Part shown: positions 37,804 through 47,336 of the stretch, one piece after another
Position numbering within the stretch: position 1 is the stretch's first letter
How the letters are laid out: each line of letters begins with the position of its first letter
DNA from: Betaproteobacteria bacterium HGW-Betaproteobacteria-9
GTDB lineage: Bacteria > Pseudomonadota > Gammaproteobacteria > Burkholderiales > Burkholderiaceae_C
DNA length: 64,000 nucleotides
NCBI GenBank assembly: GCA_002842215.1
Contig: PHCC01000005.1
Span: forward strand, 1 to 64,000
Direction: 5' to 3'
Notes under the pieces: generated by a model
What the model was told of the DNA's origin: nothing
Databases searched by the model: none
The model's input: the letters and a program-made list of their open reading frames with translations, nothing else
Program-made: the position numbers and the translations under genes

Positions 37804-38562
37804 GCCGTGATCCTGTACGAATACCCCTTCAACGAACGCATTCGCACCTATCTGCGGCTGGAGCACCTGTTCCTGCGACTGGCGGAACTGCTGCCCCGCA
37901 CCCAGGCGCTGGACCATCACTTTGCCATCCAGACCATTTTCGAGATCATGGATGTCGCATCCCGGGTCGACATGAAGTCGGATGTGCTCAAAGACATTGA
38001 GCGGCACAAACAGCAGCTCAACAGCTACCGTGGCAACCCGGCGATCTCTGAGCGCGCTCTGGACGATGTCATCGCGCAACTCGACACCTGCTTTGCCCAG
38101 CTCAACAACCTGCCTGGAAAAACCGGTCTGTCCCTGACCGAAAACGACTGGTTGATGAGCATCAGAAGCCGCATCGGCATCCCCGGTGGCACTTGCGAAT
38201 TCGACCTCCCAGCCTACTTCCACTGGCAACATCACAGCGTCAAGCAGCGTCAAGCCGATCTGCAGCGCTGGGTCCAGACACTGACCCCCCTGGCAGAAGC
38301 GGTTGTTCTGCTGCTGAAGATGCTGCGCGATTCAGGTTCACCGCAAAAGGTGGTGGCTCCGGGTGGTCAATTCCAACAGAATCTGCCCCAGGGTCGAACT
38401 TTTCAGCTGCTGCGTCTCGGCATCAATCCCTCATTCGGTTTGATTCCGGAAATCAGCGGCAACCGGCTGTTGCTGTCGGTTCGATTGATGCGCCAGGGCG
38501 ACGACGAACGCCTGCATCTGGCCCAGGAAGATGCATCTTTCGAGTTGACGCTCTGCGCCTGA
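37804..38562 (+). CDS. zapD: Cell division protein ZapD
   Basis: 252 residues from GTG 37804 (VILYEYPFNERIRTYLRLEH), where homology to ZapD begins; upstream in-frame codons are unconserved and overlap coaE. ZapD binds the C-terminal tail of FtsZ and cross-links protofilaments at the division ring. Features: NERIRTYLRLEHLF at the N-terminus, ALDHHFAIQTIFEIMD (about 36-52) and the beta-rich C-terminal LLRLGINPSFGLIPEISGN. Length is close to E. coli ZapD (247). The gene is 40 bases downstream of coaE and seven bases upstream of yacG. No strong SD is visible before the GTG. Confidence 0.93.
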   Translation, partial: AVILYEYPFNERIRTYLRLEHLFLRLAELLPRTQALDHHFAIQTIFEIMDVASRVDMKSDVLKDIERHKQQLNSYRGNPAISERALDDVIAQLDTCFAQLNNLPGKTGLSLTENDWLMSIRSRIGIPGGTCEFDLPAYFHWQHHSVKQRQADLQRWVQTLTPLAEAVVLLLKMLRDSGSPQKVVAPGGQFQQNLPQGRTFQLLRLGINPSFGLIPEISGNRLLLSVRLMRQGDDERLHLAQEDASFELTLCA

Positions 38563-38569
38563 AGCATTG

Positions 38570-38767
38570 ATGCCGGAACCCGAATTCACCGTGAAAACCG
38601 TTGCATGCCCGGCCTGCAACGGTCCCAGCATCTACGCTCCCAGCAACATCTACCGACCGTTCTGCAGTGAGCGCTGCAAGAACCTGGACCTCGGAGCCTG
38701 GGCCAGCGAACGCTTCAAACTGCCTGAACAAACCCCCAACACCGATCCCGATTTTGAGCAGAGCTGA
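38570..38767 (+). CDS. yacG: DNA gyrase inhibitor YacG (zinc-binding)
   Basis: 65 residues from ATG 38570. Four cysteines, Cys13, Cys16, Cys32 and Cys36 (CPACNGPS and FCSERCKNLD), bind one zinc, as in E. coli YacG. YRPFCSERCKNLDLGAWASE is the core signature. E. coli YacG binds GyrB and inhibits gyrase. It lies seven bases after zapD and ends the pilBCD-coaE-zapD-yacG run; the next gene (mutT) converges on it. Confidence 0.95.
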   Translation: MPEPEFTVKTVACPACNGPSIYAPSNIYRPFCSERCKNLDLGAWASERFKLPEQTPNTDPDFEQS

Positions 38768-38794
38768 CCTGGGCTGACGCCGCGTCTGACCGAC

Positions 38795-39247
38795 TCAGGT
38801 GACCTGCTCTTCCATCAGCCATTCCAGCACCGGTACCGTGCCGGGCAGCACCGGTGAGCAGCGAGCGGGCAAACGCTCCCAGGCAAACGCCTGGCCCTCG
38901 TGCATCTGCAACTCACCCGACCAGTCATGCACCTTGCAGAAGTGCAGCCGCACCAGGGCATGGGGATAATCAACCAGTTTTTCGCGCCAAGGCAATGCGG
39001 CGCCGATCGTTAAGCCAATCTCTTCGATCAACTCGCGGCGCAAGGCCTGCTCCACCGTTTCTCCAGCTTCCAGCTTGCCGCCCGGAAATTCCCAATACCC
39101 CGCGTACACCTTACCCTCGGGTCGGCTCGTGAGCAGGAATTCACCGCCGGGTGCGATCAACACCCCGACAGCGACGTCAACGATTGGACGCTCGGGCGAC
39201 GTGTCGCGCGAACGTTCCGCATCCACCACCAGCACCGGATCGTTCAT
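38795..39247 (-). CDS. mutT: 8-oxo-dGTP diphosphatase MutT (Nudix)
   Basis: 150 residues. The Nudix box GGKLEAGETVEQALRRELIE then EIGL (about 55-78) follows GYWEFPGGKLE exactly as in MutT. DVAVGVLIAPGGEFLLTSRP starts the fold. It sanitises the nucleotide pool by hydrolysing 8-oxo-dGTP. The first 20 residues (VVDAERSRDTSPERP) are extra relative to E. coli MutT (129), so translation could start further in, though no better Met is present. Twenty bases downstream of the DUF815 ATPase on the same strand. Confidence 0.9.
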   Translation of the reverse strand: MNDPVLVVDAERSRDTSPERPIVDVAVGVLIAPGGEFLLTSRPEGKVYAGYWEFPGGKLEAGETVEQALRRELIEEIGLTIGAALPWREKLVDYPHALVRLHFCKVHDWSGELQMHEGQAFAWERLPARCSPVLPGTVPVLEWLMEEQVT

Positions 39248-39267
39248 GGTTTTAGCCAGGGCACCGG

Positions 39268-40149
39268 TCAGGCATTTCCTGCGGCATGGGTGCCCGCATA
39301 GTCGCGGGCAAACTGGTAGGCCACGCGGCCACTGCGGGACCCGCGCTCCAGTGCCCAGACCAAAGCTTGAGGCCGTGCCGCCTCAGTGTCACTGGGCGAA
39401 ATGCCGAACGCTGAAAGCCACTGAGCCACGATGCTCAGGTACTCGTCCTGACTGAACGGGTAAAAGCTCACCCAGAGACCAAAGCGCTCGGACAGAGAAA
39501 TTTTTTCTTCCACCACCTCGCCCGGATGCACTTCACCGTCGGGTGTGTGCGTGTAGCTGAGGTTTTCCTTCATGTACTCGGGCAGCAGGTGGCGGCGGTT
39601 GCTGGTGGCGTAGATCAAGACGTTCTGCCCGGCGGCAGATACCGAGCCATCCAGAATCGACTTGAGCGCCTTGTAGCCGGGCTCCCCATCTTCGAAGCTG
39701 AGGTCATCGCAAAACACGATGAAGCGTTCGGGACGATCGGCCACCACATCGACGATGTCGGGCAGATCCACCAGATCGGTTTTGTCCACCTCGATCAGTC
39801 GAAGGCCCTGACCTGCAAACTCATTGAGACAGGCCTTGACCAGCGACGACTTGCCGGTGCCACGTGCCCCGGTCAGCAACACGTTGTTGGCCGGCAGACC
39901 TTTCACGAACTGCAGGGTGTTTCGCTGAATCTTGTCTTTCTGACCGTCAATTTCCTGCAGGTCGTCCAGGCGCATGTGGGCCACATGCCGCACCGGCTCC
40001 AGCACGCCGTGGCCAGTGCTGCGTTTGCGGTAGCGGTAGGCCACCGAGGCCTTCCAGTCCGGCGCACCCAGCGGTTGGGGCAGCACCGCTTCAATGCGGG
40101 TGATCAGCTGTTCGGCCCGTTCGATCAGGCGTTCAAATTTTTCGTTCAT
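39268..40149 (-). CDS. DUF815 family AAA-type ATPase
   Basis: 293 residues. A single ATPase domain with Walker A NVLLTGARGTGKSSLVKA (about 89-106) and Walker B-like RFIVFCDDLSFEDGEPGYK (about 142-160); the sensor region is VLIYATSNRRHLLPEYM. LSERFGLWVSFYPFSQDEYL is the DUF815 signature near residue 220. The family is widespread in proteobacteria but its function is not established. The N-terminal 70 residues are helical. It probably forms a unit with mutT (20-base gap), an association common in Burkholderiales. Confidence 0.88.
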   Translation of the reverse strand: MNEKFERLIERAEQLITRIEAVLPQPLGAPDWKASVAYRYRKRSTGHGVLEPVRHVAHMRLDDLQEIDGQKDKIQRNTLQFVKGLPANNVLLTGARGTGKSSLVKACLNEFAGQGLRLIEVDKTDLVDLPDIVDVVADRPERFIVFCDDLSFEDGEPGYKALKSILDGSVSAAGQNVLIYATSNRRHLLPEYMKENLSYTHTPDGEVHPGEVVEEKISLSERFGLWVSFYPFSQDEYLSIVAQWLSAFGISPSDTEAARPQALVWALERGSRSGRVAYQFARDYAGTHAAGNA

Positions 40150-40217
40150 CGCATGCCCTCAGCGCACAAGGAAACCTTCCCGAGACATCGCAGAACCGGC
40201 CTTGCCACGCTGCAGAT

Positions 40218-40260
40218 GTCGCCCCCTAAGGGAGCCCGCGCACAGCGCGGCGGGAGAGGG
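40218..40260 (-). repeat. Extragenic GC-rich dyad element between argJ and the DUF815 gene
   Basis: GCCCCCTAAGGGAG is followed by a perfect six-bp stem CCGCGC / GCGCGG with loop ACA, then CGGGAGAGGG. It lies directly after the argJ stop on the minus strand. Together with 41599-41634 it resembles the C5/G5-bordered intergenic hairpins scattered in many Comamonadaceae genomes. It could act as a terminator or mRNA 3' stabiliser. Confidence 0.5.
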
Positions 40261-41508
40261 TCAAGATCTGTAGTCGGCGTTGATCGTCACGTAGTCGTGG
40301 CTGAAGTCGCACGTCCAGACCGTCTCCACCGCTGTCCCGCGGCCGAGACCAATGCGGACCAGGATCTCGGCTTCCTTCATCACGCGCTGGCCGTCTTCCT
40401 CGCGGTAGTCCGGATGGCGACCGCCCGCCGTGACCACGTGCACGTCACCCAGATGCAGCTCGATCCGGGTGGCATCCAGATCGGCAATGCCGGCGTACCC
40501 GACCGCCGCCAGGATGCGGCCAAGATTTGGATCGCTGGCAAAAAAGGCCGTCTTGACCAACGGCGAATGGGCCACCGCATAAGCGACTTGCAGACATTCG
40601 GTAGATGAGCCGCCACCTTCCACCCGCACGGTGATGAACTTGGTTGCGCCTTCGCCATCACGCACGATGGCGTGGGCCAGAAACTGGGCCACCTCGGTCA
40701 GTGCAACCAGCAAGGCCTGCCCCTCGGCACTGTCCAGCGAAGCTACCAATGCATTGCCGGCCTGGCCTGTGGCCACCACCACGAAGGAATCGTTGGTGGA
40801 GGTGTCTCCATCCACCGTCACGCGATTGAACGAACTGTCGGCCAAGCGCTTGGCCAGCGTGTTCATCAAGGCAGGCGCCACGGCTGCGTCGGTGGCCACG
40901 TAGCCCAGCATGGTCGCCATGTTGGGCCGGATCATGCCCGCACCCTTGGCAATGCCGCTCACCGTCACGGTCTTGCCACCCACCACAGTCTGGCGGCTGA
41001 TGGCTTTGGGCAGGGTGTCGGTGGTCATGATCCCCTCAGCCGCCTTGAGCCATTGCGAACCGGTGGCACCCTCCGCGCCACCAGCATCCGACAACGCAGC
41101 AGGCAGTCCAGCCAGCAGACGGTCCAGAGGCAAGGGCTCCATGATCACGCCAGTGGAAAAGGGCAGCACCTGCTCGTGTTGCACGCCCAGAGCCAGCGCC
41201 ATGGCATTGGCGGTCTGGCGCGCGTTCTGCAGCCCCGGCTCCCCCGTCCCGGCATTGGCGTTGCCCGTGTTGATGACCATGGCACGGATGCCCTGCCCCG
41301 CCGCCAAATGATCCTGACACACCTGTACTGGCGCCGCTGCGTAGCGGTTTTGCGTGAAAACAGCGCCAACTGCAGAGCCCTCATCCAGGAGAAACACAGT
41401 CAGGTCCTTGCGACCGACCTTGCGGATCCCCGCTTCGGCGACGCCAATGCGCACACCGGCAACCGGCAACAGATCCTCAGCTTGGGGTGCGGTGTAGTTC
41501 ACAGCCAT
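40261..41508 (-). CDS. argJ: Bifunctional glutamate N-acetyltransferase / N-acetylglutamate synthase ArgJ
   Basis: 415 residues. ArgJ recycles the acetyl group from N-acetylornithine to glutamate, and in bifunctional forms also makes N-acetylglutamate from acetyl-CoA, for arginine synthesis. The precursor self-cleaves before the second Thr of [10 protein letters not shown] (about 190), giving two chains. Other marks are [51 protein letters not shown] and the C-terminal [18 protein letters not shown]. Whether it is mono- or bifunctional cannot be decided here. It lies between secA and the DUF815 gene on the minus strand, with dyad elements on both sides. Confidence 0.97.
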   Translation of the reverse strand: MAVNYTAPQAEDLLPVAGVRIGVAEAGIRKVGRKDLTVFLLDEGSAVGAVFTQNRYAAAPVQVCQDHLAAGQGIRAMVINTGNANAGTGEPGLQNARQTANAMALALGVQHEQVLPFSTGVIMEPLPLDRLLAGLPAALSDAGGAEGATGSQWLKAAEGIMTTDTLPKAISRQTVVGGKTVTVSGIAKGAGMIRPNMATMLGYVATDAAVAPALMNTLAKRLADSSFNRVTVDGDTSTNDSFVVVATGQAGNALVASLDSAEGQALLVALTEVAQFLAHAIVRDGEGATKFITVRVEGGGSSTECLQVAYAVAHSPLVKTAFFASDPNLGRILAAVGYAGIADLDATRIELHLGDVHVVTAGGRHPDYREEDGQRVMKEAEILVRIGLGRGTAVETVWTCDFSHDYVTINADYRS

Positions 41509-41598
41509 GGCAACAGACTCCAGATTGAAAAACGCAAAGATCGAAGGGTATTCACGTCAGACCTCCAAGGAACTGGCTTGGCCAGGCCGCGGGCGTTG

Positions 41599-41634
41599 TC
41601 CCCCTGAGAGGTGGCGTCAGCCGCGCAAGGGGGA
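41599..41634 (-). repeat. Extragenic dyad element after secA (TCCCCCT/AGGGGGA arms)
   Basis: Outer arms TCCCCCT and AGGGGGA are perfectly complementary (7 bp) and enclose a small GGC/GCC hairpin. It abuts the secA stop at 41635. The same C5/G5-bordered design as near 40218 suggests a dispersed extragenic repeat, possibly a terminator lacking a T-run. Confidence 0.5.
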
Positions 41635-44394
41635 TCAAGTCAACAAACCGTGGCAGTGCTTGTATTTTTTTCCACTACCGCACGGACATGGGTCGTTGCG
41701 CCCAACACGCGCCACGGCAGGGTCACTGCCTGCAGGACCTGCATCACCTGCGCCGGGCCGGCTCTCGACGTCGCCCGTTTCAGTGGGCGCGGTGTAGGTC
41801 ACATTGGCGATCTGTTCGCCACGTGCTTCCATCTGCTCCGCCTCTTCGGTGATCTGTTCTGCCGACTGCACGCGCACATTCATGAGGATGCGGCTGACAT
41901 CGTTCTTCACGCTGTCGAGCAACTGACCAAACAGCACAAAAGCTTCGCGCTTGTATTCCTGTTTTGGCTGTTTCTGCGCGTAGCCGCGCAAATGAATGCC
42001 TTGACGCAGGTAGTCCAGCGCCGAAAGGTGTTCACGCCATTGGCTGTCGATGGTCTGCAGCAGCACCATGCGTTCGAACTGGGTGAAATTCTCTTCTCCC
42101 ACCATGCCGACCTTCTGATCAAACACGCCCTTGGCCGCGACCAGCACACGCTCGACAATCTCTTCGGCATCGATGGACTCGGCATCCGAAACCCACGAAG
42201 CCACCGGCGCATCGACCGACCACTGCTCGCGCAACACGCGCTCCAAACCCGGCAGATCCCACTGCTCTTCCACACTGCCTTCGGGCACGTACTCGCGCAC
42301 CAGGTCGGTGAAGCAGCCATCGCGCAACGAATCGATCTGGGCGCGCAGGCTTTCCGCATCGAGGATGTCGTTGCGCTGCTGGTAGATCACTTTGCGCTGG
42401 TCGTTCGACACGTCGTCGTATTCGAGCAGTTGCTTGCGGATGTCGAAGTTGCGCGCCTCAACCTTGCGCTGCGCGCTCTCGATGCTGCGCGTGACGATGC
42501 CGGCCTCGATCGCCTCGCCCTCGGGCATCTTCAGGCGTTCCATGATGGCGCGCACCTTGTCGCCGGCGAAGATCCGCATCAGCGAGTCGTCCAAGCTCAG
42601 GTAGAAGCGCGATGAGCCCGGGTCGCCCTGGCGGCCCGAGCGCCCGCGCAACTGGTTGTCGATGCGGCGGCTCTCGTGGCGCTCGGTGGCGATGATGCGC
42701 AAGCCACCCAGTGCCTTGACCTTTTCGTGGTCCAGCTGCCATTGCTGGCGCAGCGATTCGACGCGCGAAACCTTGGTCGCTTCGTCGAGCGACTCGTCAC
42801 CCTCAATGGCTGCGGTCATCTTCTCCAGGTTGCCGCCGAGCACGATGTCGGTGCCGCGACCCGCCATGTTGGTGGCGATGGTGATGGCACCGGGGCGCCC
42901 GGCCTGGACAATGATGTCGGCCTCGCGGGCGTGCTGCTTGGCGTTGAGCACCTCGTGAGGCAGGTTTTCCTTCACCAGCAGCGCTGCAATGATTTCCGAG
43001 TTTTCGATCGACGAAGTCCCCACCAGCACCGGCTGACCACGCTCATGGCACTCGCGGATGTCTTCGATGGCGGCAGTGTATTTTTCAGGTGTCGTCTTGT
43101 AGACGCGGTCGAGCTGGTCGGTGCGTTTGCTGATCCGGTTGGGCGGAATCACCACGGTTTCCAGGCCATAGATCTCCTGGAATTCGTAGGCTTCGGTGTC
43201 GGCCGTACCGGTCATGCCCGAGAGCTTGCCGTACAGGCGGAAATAGTTCTGGAACGTGATGGATGCCAGCGTCTGGTTTTCCGGCTGGATCGCGACACCC
43301 TCCTTCGCCTCCACCGCCTGGTGCAGGCCATCGCTCCAGCGGCGGCCCGACATCAGGCGCCCGGTGAACTCGTCCACGATGACAATCTCGCCACCCTGGT
43401 TCACGTAGTGCTGGTCCCGGTGATAGAGGTGGTGTGCTTTCAGCGAGGTCACCAGGTGGTGCATCAGGGCGATATTGGCCGGGTCGTAGAGCGATGCGCC
43501 CTCGGGCAACAGGCCGGCCTGGCTGAGCAGGCGCTCGGCGTTCTCGTGACCTTGTTCGGTCATGTGGATCGCGTGCGATTTTTCATCAACCGTGAAGTCG
43601 CCCGGCTTGGTCACGCCCTCACCGGTGCGCGGGTCGGCCTCGCCTTCCTGGCGGGTCAGGTGCGGGATCAGTTGCTTGATCGCCATGTAGACCTGCGTCT
43701 GGTCTTCCGCCTGGCCACTGATGATCAGCGGCGTGCGGGCCTCGTCGATCAGGATCGAGTCCACCTCGTCCACGATGGCGTAGTTGAGCCCCCGTTGCAC
43801 GCGGTCACCGGCCTCGTAGACCATGTTGTCGCGCAGGTAGTCGAACCCGTATTCGTTGTTGGTGCCGTAGGTGATGTCGGCGCGGTAGGCAGCCTGCTTC
43901 TCTTCGCGCGGCGCCTGCGGCAGGTTGATACCCACCGTGAGTCCGAGGAAGGTGTACAGCCTGCCCATCCACTGGGCATCGCGACTGGCCAGGTAGTCGT
44001 TGACCGTCACCACGTGCACACCTTTGCCGGTGAGCGCGTTCAGGTACACCGGCAGCGTGGCGGTCAGCGTTTTGCCCTCACCCGTGCGCATTTCAGCCAC
44101 TTTGCCATGGTGCAATGCCAGGCCACCGACCAGCTGCACATCAAAATGGCGCATCTTCATCACACGCTTGCTGGCTTCACGCACCAACGCAAACGCCTCC
44201 GGCAACACCGACTCCAACGCCTCACCATCCGCTATGCGGCGCTTGAAAACTTCGGTCTGGGCCTTGATGTCTTCGTCACTGAGTTTTTCGAACTGCGGTT
44301 CAAGGCCATTGATCCGCTCCACCGTTTTGCGATAGTTCTTGAGCAAGCGGTCGTTGCGACTACCAAATATTTTGGTGAGAATGTTTGTGGCCAT
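41635..44394 (-). CDS. secA: Preprotein translocase motor ATPase SecA
   Basis: 919 residues from ATG 44394 ([20 protein letters not shown]); 29 codons of upstream open frame are unconserved and rejected. SecA pushes unfolded preproteins through SecYEG. Walker [15 protein letters not shown] (about 102-115), [15 protein letters not shown] for the DEAD-type site, the preprotein cross-linking domain (about 230-370), [15 protein letters not shown] in NBD2 and [20 protein letters not shown]. The far C-terminus keeps the zinc and SecB-binding tail [20 protein letters not shown]. No SecM-like gene precedes it; upstream is an M23 peptidase. Confidence 0.98.
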   Translation of the reverse strand: MATNILTKIFGSRNDRLLKNYRKTVERINGLEPQFEKLSDEDIKAQTEVFKRRIADGEALESVLPEAFALVREASKRVMKMRHFDVQLVGGLALHHGKVAEMRTGEGKTLTATLPVYLNALTGKGVHVVTVNDYLASRDAQWMGRLYTFLGLTVGINLPQAPREEKQAAYRADITYGTNNEYGFDYLRDNMVYEAGDRVQRGLNYAIVDEVDSILIDEARTPLIISGQAEDQTQVYMAIKQLIPHLTRQEGEADPRTGEGVTKPGDFTVDEKSHAIHMTEQGHENAERLLSQAGLLPEGASLYDPANIALMHHLVTSLKAHHLYHRDQHYVNQGGEIVIVDEFTGRLMSGRRWSDGLHQAVEAKEGVAIQPENQTLASITFQNYFRLYGKLSGMTGTADTEAYEFQEIYGLETVVIPPNRISKRTDQLDRVYKTTPEKYTAAIEDIRECHERGQPVLVGTSSIENSEIIAALLVKENLPHEVLNAKQHAREADIIVQAGRPGAITIATNMAGRGTDIVLGGNLEKMTAAIEGDESLDEATKVSRVESLRQQWQLDHEKVKALGGLRIIATERHESRRIDNQLRGRSGRQGDPGSSRFYLSLDDSLMRIFAGDKVRAIMERLKMPEGEAIEAGIVTRSIESAQRKVEARNFDIRKQLLEYDDVSNDQRKVIYQQRNDILDAESLRAQIDSLRDGCFTDLVREYVPEGSVEEQWDLPGLERVLREQWSVDAPVASWVSDAESIDAEEIVERVLVAAKGVFDQKVGMVGEENFTQFERMVLLQTIDSQWREHLSALDYLRQGIHLRGYAQKQPKQEYKREAFVLFGQLLDSVKNDVSRILMNVRVQSAEQITEEAEQMEARGEQIANVTYTAPTETGDVESRPGAGDAGPAGSDPAVARVGRNDPCPCGSGKKYKHCHGLLT

Positions 44395-44563
44395 ACATGC
44401 GGGCCTGCACCGACAACGTGCCAAGACGTGCGGGACAGGTAAAAGGGAATCGGAGGGCTCTTGCCAGCGGTTGCGGCACAAAGGCGGTAAACCCCTGATG
44501 TGCCTGCAATTGCTGCTCTTTCAAGAGCAAAGTAGGGATTTTAACTGGCGCACCAAGACGCAC

Positions 44564-45514
44564 TCACTGCTTGCGAGGACCTCTCGGTGCCAGCTGCGCC
44601 GCCGCGAGGTTTTCACCCGCGTCCAGGAAACGCCTGGGATCTTGCACAACCCCTGATACCCAGACCTCAAAGTGCAAATGAGGTCCTGTCGATCGACCGG
44701 TGGAGCCGACCTCTGCGATCTTCTGCCCGCGCTTGACGATGTCGCCCTTCCTGACCAGCACGCGGGAGGAATGTGCGTAGCGGGTGATCAGATCGTTGCC
44801 GTGATCGATTTCCACCATGTTCCCATAGGCGGGGTGGGCCTCCTGCACAACCACCACACCACCAGCCGCAGCAAGAATCGGGGTCCCCGTGTCCGCGGGA
44901 AAATCCAGTCCCGTGTGCATGGCCGAACGTCCGGTGATGGGATCAATGCGGAAACCGAAAGGAGAGCCCACCTGGACCCCCTGCACAGGCTCCTCGGTGG
45001 GCACCATGGTGCGCAGGATCTTCTGATCAAACAAGCGGGATTCCACCACGGTCAACCAATCGACTCTCGACCCGGTGTTGCGGTCGAGCTGATCCATGGC
45101 CGCCATCAGTTCATCGACCGTCAGATCACGACCGCCTACCAGAGCACCGCCTGAACCCGCAGGAAGCTTGAATTCCTGGGGATTGATGCCCGCCAAGCCC
45201 GCCACACGCTCGCCTAGCGATTCAATTTGCACCATGCGGCCTTGCATTTCGCCCAGCTTGCGCGCCATCGCATCCAGGTTCTCTCGCATGTAAAGCTCCT
45301 TGGAGTCCAGTTCTCCTTGGGTCACCAAACGCGCAACAGAACCAAAACCGGGCCAACCCTGGCGAACACCTTCCAGAAAGACCCAGTGGTAGGCAGCCAC
45401 CGCGCCCAGCATCAACAACAAGGACGCGAACGCTCCCATGGCAACCAGTCTGATACCGTTCAGGTGCAACGCCCGACTCTTGGCGAGCCAGGCATCCGTG
45501 ATAATGATGTGCAC
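44564..45514 (-). CDS. M23 (LytM-type) membrane-anchored peptidoglycan endopeptidase
   Basis: 316 residues. One membrane helix at about 24-46 (LVAMGAFASLLLMLGAVAAY) after a short basic cytoplasmic tail, then a coiled-coil stretch (about 75-105, LDAMARKLGEMQGRMVQIES). The C-terminal M23 domain has the zinc ligands in MHTGLDFPADTGTPI (HxxxD, about 218) and GPHLHFEVWVSG (HxH, about 287), so it looks catalytically competent. It likely cleaves peptide cross-links in the periplasm or activates amidases. It lies 169 bases upstream of secA on the same strand, a conserved neighbourhood in betaproteobacteria, and is divergent from a DUF721 gene. Confidence 0.92.
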   Translation of the reverse strand: MHIIITDAWLAKSRALHLNGIRLVAMGAFASLLLMLGAVAAYHWVFLEGVRQGWPGFGSVARLVTQGELDSKELYMRENLDAMARKLGEMQGRMVQIESLGERVAGLAGINPQEFKLPAGSGGALVGGRDLTVDELMAAMDQLDRNTGSRVDWLTVVESRLFDQKILRTMVPTEEPVQGVQVGSPFGFRIDPITGRSAMHTGLDFPADTGTPILAAAGGVVVVQEAHPAYGNMVEIDHGNDLITRYAHSSRVLVRKGDIVKRGQKIAEVGSTGRSTGPHLHFEVWVSGVVQDPRRFLDAGENLAAAQLAPRGPRKQ

Positions 45515-45559
45515 GTTTCAAACCTTTCTGACGGTAACGGGTCAGCCCCGAGATACCCC

Positions 45560-45874
45560 ATGCCCGAACACCGATTTCAGACCCAGTTCAGCCTGGAACA
45601 AGCTGCCAGTGCCGCCCCCACGCTGACCGCGTTGCGCGAACGAATCCGTGAATCCCAACGGTGCCTGGAACAGATCCAGCACCTGATTCCGGCTGCACTG
45701 CGGCGACAGGTTCAAGCCGGCCCCATACATGAAACCGAATGGTGTCTGCTGGTCAGCAGCGCCGCCGCCTCAACCAAATTGCGCCAGTTGCTTCCGGCCC
45801 TGCAGCAGACCCTCACGCACCAAGGCGCCCGCGTCAGCAGTATTCGAATCAAGGTGCAGACACCTCAACGCTGA
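45560..45874 (+). CDS. DUF721 (DciA-like) family protein
   Basis: 104 residues from ATG 45560. The pattern LPAALRRQVQAGPIHETEWCLLVSSAAASTKLRQLLPAL (split: LIPAALRRQVQAG, then WCLLVSSAAASTKLRQLLP) fits the DUF721 fold. Some members (DciA) load the replicative helicase DnaB where DnaC is absent, so that role is possible but unproven for this short protein. It is divergent from the M23 peptidase gene (45-base gap) and is followed by a tRNA-Thr gene on the other strand. The alternative upstream in-frame codons overlap the divergent gene and look non-coding. Confidence 0.75.
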   Translation: MPEHRFQTQFSLEQAASAAPTLTALRERIRESQRCLEQIQHLIPAALRRQVQAGPIHETEWCLLVSSAAASTKLRQLLPALQQTLTHQGARVSSIRIKVQTPQR

Positions 45875-45931
45875 ACCTTGCGCAGAGAGTAGCCACTGCC
45901 TCGCAACAACGAAACCCGAACACCCTTCAAA

Positions 45932-46007
45932 TGGTGCCGCTTGTCTGACTCGAACAGACGACCTATCGCTTACAAGGCGAGTGCTCTACCAACTGAGCTA
46001 AAGCGGC
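45932..46007 (-). tRNA. tRNA-Thr (anticodon TGT)
   Basis: 76 bases with encoded CCA. Acceptor GCCGCTT / AAGCGGC, D-arm GCTC/GAGC, anticodon loop CTTGTAA (anticodon TGT, reads ACA), T-arm GTCTG-TTCGAGT-CAGAC. The anticodon stem CTCGC / GCGAT has a C-U mismatch at its base (positions 27-43); the remaining four pairs are sound. Confidence 0.97.
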
Positions 46008-46026
46008 GGGTATTCAGTTGTTGATT

Positions 46027-46548
46027 TTACTTGACCCGTTTGAGCGTCGGACGCCCACCACCCTGGTTCGGACCACGGGGTGGCGGTTCATCCGTCGCCG
46101 CAGACTTGGCCTCTGCCGTTTGATCACTGGGCACCGCGCGCAGATTGGCCCGCTCGGCGTCCTCGACTCGAACAGGCGCCAACACCGCATCCGAAGGCGG
46201 GAGACCGGCAAAGCTGCCCGCAGCAGGTGCAGGAAACGCCATGCCTTGTCCATTTTCACGCGCATAGATCGCAACAACGTGATCGATGGGAACCACGATC
46301 TCCCGTGCAACGCCACCGAACCGTGCCTTGAATTCGATGAACTCATTGCCCAAACGCAGCGAGCTGGTCGCGTCGAAACTCACATTGAGAACGATTTCGC
46401 CATTCTTCACAAACTCCATCGGTACCTTCACAGACCCATCCACCTGGACGGCGATATAGGGTGAAAACCCGTTATCGACACACCACTCGTGCAACGCGCG
46501 GATGAGGTAAGGACGGGTGGAAGGGCTGTCCTGATCAGGGAGGCTCAT
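46027..46548 (-). CDS. sspB: ClpXP protease specificity-enhancing factor SspB
   Basis: 173 residues. SspB binds ssrA-tagged proteins and delivers them to ClpXP. The globular domain (about 10-115) shows STRPYLIRALHEWCVDNGF, PYIAVQVDGSVKVPMEFV, GEIVLNVSFDATSSLRLGN and FGGVAREIVVPIDHVVAIYA, all characteristic. A disordered linker follows and the last residues, GGGRPTLKRVK, form the short basic ClpX-docking peptide (RPxLKVVK-like). It lies 55 bases downstream of sspA in the usual sspA-sspB order. Confidence 0.96.
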   Translation of the reverse strand: MSLPDQDSPSTRPYLIRALHEWCVDNGFSPYIAVQVDGSVKVPMEFVKNGEIVLNVSFDATSSLRLGNEFIEFKARFGGVAREIVVPIDHVVAIYARENGQGMAFPAPAAGSFAGLPPSDAVLAPVRVEDAERANLRAVPSDQTAEAKSAATDEPPPRGPNQGGGRPTLKRVK

Positions 46549-46603
46549 GGATGTATGAAGGTCTGTCTCGTCAACAGGTGATGGCGAAAGCCGCCACGAC
46601 CCA

Positions 46604-47215
46604 TCACTTGCGCATGACCTTTTCAGAAGGCGTCAGTGCTTCAATGTAGGCCGGACGCGAAAAAATGCGTTCGGAGTACTTGAGCAGCGGCGCTGCATTC
46701 TTGCTCAGTTCGATGCCATAGAAGTCCAGCCGCCAGAGCAGCGGCGCGATAGCCACATCGAGCATTGAGAAGTTGTCACCCAGCATGAACTTGTTCTTCA
46801 GGAACACCGGCGCAAGCTGGGTCAGGCGGTCACGGATGTGGGCGCGTGCCTTTTCCAGCGCCTTGTCGTTGCCTTTCGTGCTGCGAGATTCCAGCACGGA
46901 CACGTGGGCAAACAGCTCTTTCTCGAAGTTCAGCAAAAACAGCCGCACACGTGCACGGTCCACGGGGTCACCGGGCATCAGCTGGGGGTGAGGGAAACGC
47001 TCATCAATGTACTCGTTGATGATGTTCGATTCGTACAGGATCAGGTCACGCTCAACCAGAATGGGCACTTGGCCATATGGGTTCATGACGCTGATGTCTT
47101 CGGGCTTGTTGTACAGGTCCACATCGCGGATCTCGAAATCCATGCCCTTCTCAAACAGGACGAAGCGGCAGCGGTGGGAATAGGGACAAGTCGTGCCCGA
47201 ATACAAAACCATCAT
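46604..47215 (-). CDS. sspA: Stringent starvation protein A (GST-fold RNA polymerase-binding regulator)
   Basis: 203 residues. An N-terminal thioredoxin-like GST domain (MVLYSGTTCPYSHRCRFVLF) keeps a Cys-x-x-Ser-type site (CPYS), and a helical C-terminal domain (about 85-200) follows. Conserved SspA blocks are DLYNKPEDISVMNPYGQVP and LILYESNIINEYIDERFPHP (the PHP triplet is functionally important in E. coli SspA). SspA binds RNA polymerase-sigma70 and alters transcription in stress. It sits downstream of petABC and upstream of sspB on the minus strand, the standard betaproteobacterial order. Confidence 0.96.
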   Translation of the reverse strand: MMVLYSGTTCPYSHRCRFVLFEKGMDFEIRDVDLYNKPEDISVMNPYGQVPILVERDLILYESNIINEYIDERFPHPQLMPGDPVDRARVRLFLLNFEKELFAHVSVLESRSTKGNDKALEKARAHIRDRLTQLAPVFLKNKFMLGDNFSMLDVAIAPLLWRLDFYGIELSKNAAPLLKYSERIFSRPAYIEALTPSEKVMRK

Positions 47216-47336
47216 AGAGGAGTCTCCTTAATGCAAAAACAGTGGCCGACCTGACCGCTCGTGTGCGGCAACAGGCCAACCACTGTGGATTTTCAGGCCA
47301 TTCGGATCAAACCGGAAGCCCGAAGCGGTGCGTGAG

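Noticed and set aside
42676..44442. Long plus-strand frame opposite secA
   Set aside because: Antisense to a full-length SecA with all motifs; low-complexity His/Gln/Val composition.
44395..44563. secA leader checked for a SecM-like arrest peptide
   Set aside because: No short secreted ORF with an arrest motif; only a small TGCTCTT/AGAGCA hairpin. SecM is not expected outside gammaproteobacteria.
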